A stretch of DNA of 25,264 nt from an uncultured Clostridia bacterium. Lineage in GTDB: Bacteria > Bacillota > Clostridia > Oscillospirales > CAG-272. Positions within the stretch are counted from its first letter, which is position 1. Every line of letters begins with the position of its first letter. A program made the position numbers and the translations under genes. Shown here one piece after another: positions 21,639-25,264 of the stretch. Below the pieces are notes generated by a model. That model did not search any database and was not told the DNA's origin. It was given only the letters and a program-made list of their open reading frames with translations. The stretch is from positions 1 through 25,264 of the forward strand of contig CAJGCF010000011.1 of the NCBI GenBank assembly GCA_904501865.1, written 5' to 3'.

Positions 21639-23361
21639 AATATTGATTATTGAAATTCTCATAAAGTCGGCGTGACATATGATTCATACGCTCGGCATTG
21701 ACCTTTAGAACTTTTCGATCATACGTCAAAAGTCCGTTGGTCTCGTCCTCCACGTCGCTTATCTGTGTGTAAACTGCCGCACATAACCCATCGTCTATCG
21801 CAGACAATACTTGATCCTCATATAAGGATATCAGCGCGTTTTCAAAAGCCTCTACGCTATCAAGAAGCTTGTATCCATAGGTGTTTTTTGTGTTGAAGGA
21901 GTGTCCGTCGATCTTGCATACGTATCCACCGAACTCCGAGAGCACCATAGGCTTACCCTTGACGGCCTTTAGCTTTATGGGCTTGAAGTACACGTGATCG
22001 CTTTCAACGTCGCTCTGAGACACTTTAAACCACCCCGACGTAGTGTCATAGACGCGAGACGGATCAAGAGTCTTGAGCTTTTTATAGAACTCGGCAGGCG
22101 AGAACTGTCCCCAACCCTCATTGAATATCGTGTAATAGATCACTGACGGATGATTGTAAAGGGAATGGATTATACCCTCGCAGTTTTTTTCGAACTCAAT
22201 GCGGCGTCTCTTACTTGCGCGATGAGATACACCCTTTTTCAAAAACAGGGTGGGAAGAGCAGTATCTACAAAAAAGCTGTAATTACCGCTATTTATCATG
22301 TCCTGAAAAACAAGCATTCCGTATTTATCGCAGTAATAATAGAACAAGTCGGGCTCAAGCTTTATGTGCTTGCGCAGCATATTGAATCCGCATTTTTTCA
22401 TTTTAAGAATGTCGTCCTTGAAGCCCTGAGGAGTTGCAGGGAGAAAAACACCGTCGCTAAAATACCCTTGATCAAGCAATCCGTGGCAAAAAATCGGCTT
22501 TCCGTTCAGGCAGATGACCGACCTATCTCCGCGCGTCTCTATTGAAATCGTACGGAGCCCGAAATACGAGCTTATCTTATCATTACCGCAAACAAGCTCG
22601 AACTCGTAGAGATGTGGGTCGTCGGGAGTCCACAATCTTGGAGACTCTACCTCAAGTCTGAATTCATCTGATGAAAAGTTATAGCTCTTTCCCTCAAACA
22701 TCAAGGTTTTCTCCACGCTTCCGCCCGAAACCTTTATCAAAGCGCCGTGAAGATCGGTGCTTATTTTTATGCTTTGAACATACTCCCTTGGAACACTTTC
22801 AATCCAAACTGTCTGCCATATACCACTGGTCTTGGTATACCACATACCTCCTCTATGAGAAGTTTGCTTTCCGTATGGAAGGTCCTTGCAAAGAGGGTCT
22901 TTCGCCTCAACACGCACCGTGTTTGAGCCAAGACGTGCCACATCTGTTATATCAAACGAAAAAGGAAGATATCCGCCCGTGTTTTTACCAACAAAAACAC
23001 CGTTTACGTATACGCTCGCATATTGATCGCAAGCTCCAAAATGCAAGATAACGCGATCTTGAAGAAAGTCCTCGTTCAAAACAAATTCGCGCTCGTATAT
23101 CATAACGTCTTTTTTATTTATACTTTGAAAAAATCCCGATATCCTGCTTTCAGGCACAAAAGGTACAAGTATTCTCCCTGAATATTTTACCTTGTCATTT
23201 TGTCTGATCTTAAAATCCCATTCACCGTTGAGGCAAAGATAAGAGTCACGTCTCATCTGAGGACGAGGATATTCGTCAAAGGGAACACCTCCGTGCAGAA
23301 GCTCCTGCTCATATTTTGTAGCAAGCTGCACGATATGTGACAATTTGCTGTTCCTTTTCAT
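21637..23361 (-). CDS. Glycoside hydrolase family 2 enzyme (beta-galactosidase/glucuronidase-like)
   Basis: The gene encodes 574 residues. The family hydrolyses beta-linked sugars with retention. The N-terminal jelly-roll (about 35-190, with LNGEWDFKI, GACDQYASVYVNG and SGIWQTVWIE), a short Ig-like domain (about 195-275) and a TIM barrel (from about 285) are in order. The acid/base is probably Glu415 in IFNEGW and the nucleophile Glu476 in VLSEFGGY. The protein is shorter than LacZ and close to beta-glucuronidases in size, but specificity cannot be read. There is no signal peptide, so it acts on imported oligosaccharides. The start lacks a ribosome binding site and lies two bases after the stop of the 34-codon ORF, suggesting translational coupling. 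Confidence 0.9.
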   Translation of the reverse strand: MKRNSKLSHIVQLATKYEQELLHGGVPFDEYPRPQMRRDSYLCLNGEWDFKIRQNDKVKYSGRILVPFVPESRISGFFQSINKKDVMIYEREFVLNEDFLQDRVILHFGACDQYASVYVNGVFVGKNTGGYLPFSFDITDVARLGSNTVRVEAKDPLCKDLPYGKQTSHRGGMWYTKTSGIWQTVWIESVPREYVQSIKISTDLHGALIKVSGGSVEKTLMFEGKSYNFSSDEFRLEVESPRLWTPDDPHLYEFELVCGNDKISSYFGLRTISIETRGDRSVICLNGKPIFCHGLLDQGYFSDGVFLPATPQGFKDDILKMKKCGFNMLRKHIKLEPDLFYYYCDKYGMLVFQDMINSGNYSFFVDTALPTLFLKKGVSHRASKRRRIEFEKNCEGIIHSLYNHPSVIYYTIFNEGWGQFSPAEFYKKLKTLDPSRVYDTTSGWFKVSQSDVESDHVYFKPIKLKAVKGKPMVLSEFGGYVCKIDGHSFNTKNTYGYKLLDSVEAFENALISLYEDQVLSAIDDGLCAAVYTQISDVEDETNGLLTYDRKVLKVNAERMNHMSRRLYENFNNQY

Positions 23362-23363
23362 AT

Positions 23364-23468
23364 TTAAAAAAGAACAGCAAACGCGTAATATGCTACGCTG
23401 CTAAACATAAGAGCGATCAGCACTATGGCCATAATTTTTATCCAAAATTGACGTTTTTTATTATTCAT
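23364..23468 (-). CDS. 34-residue single-pass membrane protein
   Basis: This short ORF reads MNNKKRQFWIKIMAIVLIALMFSSVAYYAFAVLF, given here as MNNKKRQFWIK (1-11) followed by a hydrophobic membrane segment (about 12-34). GGGGAGGAT lies seven bases before the ATG, a strong ribosome binding site. It starts 13 bases after the topoisomerase gene and ends two bases before the GH2 start. The positive N-terminus predicts an inside orientation. Similar tiny Lys-rich single-helix proteins occur in Clostridia genomes, but I do not recognise a family. Its good ribosome binding site and its fit between two genes make it a likely real gene. Confidence 0.7.
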   Translation of the reverse strand: MNNKKRQFWIKIMAIVLIALMFSSVAYYAFAVLF

Positions 23469-23481
23469 TTCTATCCTCCCC

Positions 23482-25264
23482 TTACATATCCTCAATACTT
23501 ATCTGACAACTTTTGATGTCTTTTTCACTCAATAGAACGCCCGTTGCGGGAAGCTTAAGCTTTCTATATCCCTTTGTGTTTTCGTATACACTTTCAAAAT
23601 CGGACAACGCCGCTGTGAGCTTTTGATTCTTTTTAACCGTCATTAGCTGAACTCCTATTGACGTTTTAGTTGCCTTGACAGGAATCAGAGAGGTCTTAAT
23701 AATAATTGCGCGATCCTCACTTGATACGAGCATTATCTCAAAAGGATTCTTTTCCTGCTCGGAGAAAACGGCAACGATAGGAGAGGCGGTAGAAAATACT
23801 CCCTTGAGTCTCTTGCGAACGCTTGAGGTCTCATACGCTTTCTCTGGAACCTTTAATCCCTTACCGTTTTCAAATATAAACACATAGTTATATCCTTCGC
23901 GGAACTGACTTTGAACAGTCATAAAAATAGGACGCTCGCCCTGATCCATTTTAAGCTCGGCAGGAATGAAATCACCTATGACAGACGCCTTAGTATTCTC
24001 AAAATCACTGACGTTAGCGCGGTAAAGTTGTGCTCGATCGGTAAAGAAGAATACTGTGTCCTTATTCTCGGCGTCAAACATCTGTCGCAGACTGTCACCC
24101 TCCTTGAAGCGTTGCTCATCGTTACCCATAAGGGATTTGTATGTTATTTTCTTGAAATAACCCTCCTTAGAGAGGACAAGCTTACAAGGATAGTTCTCAA
24201 TGACCTCCTCCTCGACGTAATTCTCAATAGTATCCGCGTAAATTATCTGAGTTTTTCTCGGCTTTCCGTATTTCTTCTTGATCTCGGTAAGCTGGGACGC
24301 TATCAAAGCCTTGAGCTTATATTCGTCAGCCAATATAGACTCTATCTCGGCGATCTGCTTTTTCAGATCCTCAATCTCGGAAATTCTATTGAGAATATAC
24401 TCACGGTTAAGGTTACGGAGCTTGATCTCTGCTATATAATTTGCCTGTATCTCATCTATTCCAAAACCGTCGCAAAGGTTGGGAATAACGTCCTCTTCCT
24501 TTTCGGTCTTGCGAATTATTCTGATAGCTTTATCAATGTCAAGCAGGATCTTGCCAAGTCCAAGTAAAAGATGAAGCTTGTCATTTTTCTTGCCGAGATC
24601 AAATTTGAGCTCTCGTGTCAGACACGCCTTTCTGAAGTTTATCCATTCGCTGAGAATTTCTATAACTCCAAGCTGGCGAGGCTCTGCGTCAATGATAATG
24701 TTAAAGTTACACTTAAAGCTACTTTCAAGAGGCGTTGACTTGAAGAGCCTTTGCATCAACTTATCGGGATCCACGCCTTTTCTCAAATCAAGAGTGAGCT
24801 TAAATCCGTCACGATCGATCTCATCACGGAAATCAACCACCTCTTTGAGCTTGCCCTCCTTGACGAGCGTCGATATTTTATTAAGTATCTGCTCTATAGT
24901 AGTAGAGTAGGGTATTTGCAGGATGTCTATACAGTTTTGCGATGCGTCATAAGAATATCTTGAACGAATTTTAAAGGATCCGTCTCCATTCTCATAAATA
25001 GCCCTCATTTGCTCAGCGTCATATATTATCTGTCCGCCTCCTGGAAAGTCTGGAGCTTTAATAATTTCCATTATCTTATCGACAGAAATATTGGGCTTTT
25101 TAAGTATCGCAATAGTTCCATCGCATATTTCGGCAAGATTAAACGAGCATATATCAGACGCCATTCCAACGGCTATACCGCTATTGGGTGTAACCAAAAT
25201 ATTAGGGTAAGTCGTCGGCAAAAGTCTTGGCTCCTTGAGGGTGCCGTCGTAGTTGTCTACCATA
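23482..25264 (-). CDS. parC: Type IIA topoisomerase subunit A, 5' end missing
   Basis: The frame enters from the right edge and holds about 594 residues. It is the DNA-cutting subunit of DNA gyrase or topoisomerase IV. The start of the visible part, VDNYDGTLKEPRLLPTTYPNILV followed by GIAVGMASDICSFNL, corresponds to about residue 140 of the family, so the active-site Tyr and winged-helix domain lie beyond the window. The coiled-coil arm (ISEIEDLKKQIAEIESILADEYKLKALIASQL) and a C-terminal beta-pinwheel region follow. I see no GyrA-box (QRRGGKG-like) motif, which favours topoisomerase IV. The gene heads the visible part of an operon with a tiny membrane protein and GH2. Confidence 0.88.
   Translation of the reverse strand, partial: MVDNYDGTLKEPRLLPTTYPNILVTPNSGIAVGMASDICSFNLAEICDGTIAILKKPNISVDKIMEIIKAPDFPGGGQIIYDAEQMRAIYENGDGSFKIRSRYSYDASQNCIDILQIPYSTTIEQILNKISTLVKEGKLKEVVDFRDEIDRDGFKLTLDLRKGVDPDKLMQRLFKSTPLESSFKCNFNIIIDAEPRQLGVIEILSEWINFRKACLTRELKFDLGKKNDKLHLLLGLGKILLDIDKAIRIIRKTEKEEDVIPNLCDGFGIDEIQANYIAEIKLRNLNREYILNRISEIEDLKKQIAEIESILADEYKLKALIASQLTEIKKKYGKPRKTQIIYADTIENYVEEEVIENYPCKLVLSKEGYFKKITYKSLMGNDEQRFKEGDSLRQMFDAENKDTVFFFTDRAQLYRANVSDFENTKASVIGDFIPAELKMDQGERPIFMTVQSQFREGYNYVFIFENGKGLKVPEKAYETSSVRKRLKGVFSTASPIVAVFSEQEKNPFEIMLVSSEDRAIIIKTSLIPVKATKTSIGVQLMTVKKNQKLTAALSDFESVYENTKGYRKLKLPATGVLLSEKDIKSCQISIEDM

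Noticed and set aside
1..25264. CRISPR array, toxin-antitoxin pair, intact phage or transposase
   Set aside because: No regularly spaced repeats and no recognisable genes of these classes were found on either strand.

Overview
The window is about 25 kb of chromosome from a Gram-positive, endospore-forming anaerobe, most likely a member of the Clostridia. The reasons are a dipicolinate synthase pair (dpaA-dpaB), Firmicutes-style strong ribosome binding sites and near-consensus sigma-A promoters with 17-bp spacers, a type II pantothenate kinase, a YerC/TrpR-like regulator, a fermentative L-lactate dehydrogenase and moderate GC. No genus can be named from the sequence alone. Most of the window is core housekeeping DNA; the accessory signal is limited to the left edge and one intergenic element.

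Layout. 1-451: the N-terminus of a DUF2971-type gene running off the left edge, a stretch that may be the decayed end of a mobile element, and tRNA-Pro(GGG) on the minus strand. 604-2779: coaW and a Ste24-like M48 membrane protease in one operon. 2862-5601: alaS alone, with its own promoter and terminator. 5607-10673: leftward genes, namely a XRE-TPR regulator, tsaE, tsaB, rpiB, ispD and ispF in a tight operon, then rpe after a 265-bp gap. 10740-12856: rightward operon of a TrpR-like regulator, a methyltransferase and hslO. 12865-14421: leftward dpaA-dpaB behind a sigma-K-like promoter. 14507-19928: rightward rhaB, a divergent PRPP synthetase, a DUF1385 membrane protein, nagB and a ywlG homologue. 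19935-20163: a MITE-like element with imperfect terminal inverted repeats. 20174-21127: leftward ldh, divergent from a small membrane protein with EF-hand-like loops. 21637-25264: leftward topoisomerase subunit A (5' end off the window), a 34-codon membrane ORF, and a GH2 glycosidase.

How the genes fit together. The leftward operon combines t6A tRNA modification (TsaE, TsaB), the MEP isoprenoid pathway (IspD, IspF) and pentose-phosphate interconversion (RpiB; Rpe nearby). Prs uses the ribose-5-phosphate that RpiB and Rpe help supply. RhaB, NagB and the GH2 enzyme point to use of plant or host sugars, and Ldh to fermentation. DpaAB makes the spore-core dipicolinate.

I see no complete defence system, CRISPR array, phage or intact transposase. 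The best candidates for something undescribed are the tRNA-Pro/DUF2971 junction, the 229-bp inverted-repeat element, two small membrane proteins (21316-21588 and 23364-23468), and several perfect palindromes placed like operators.
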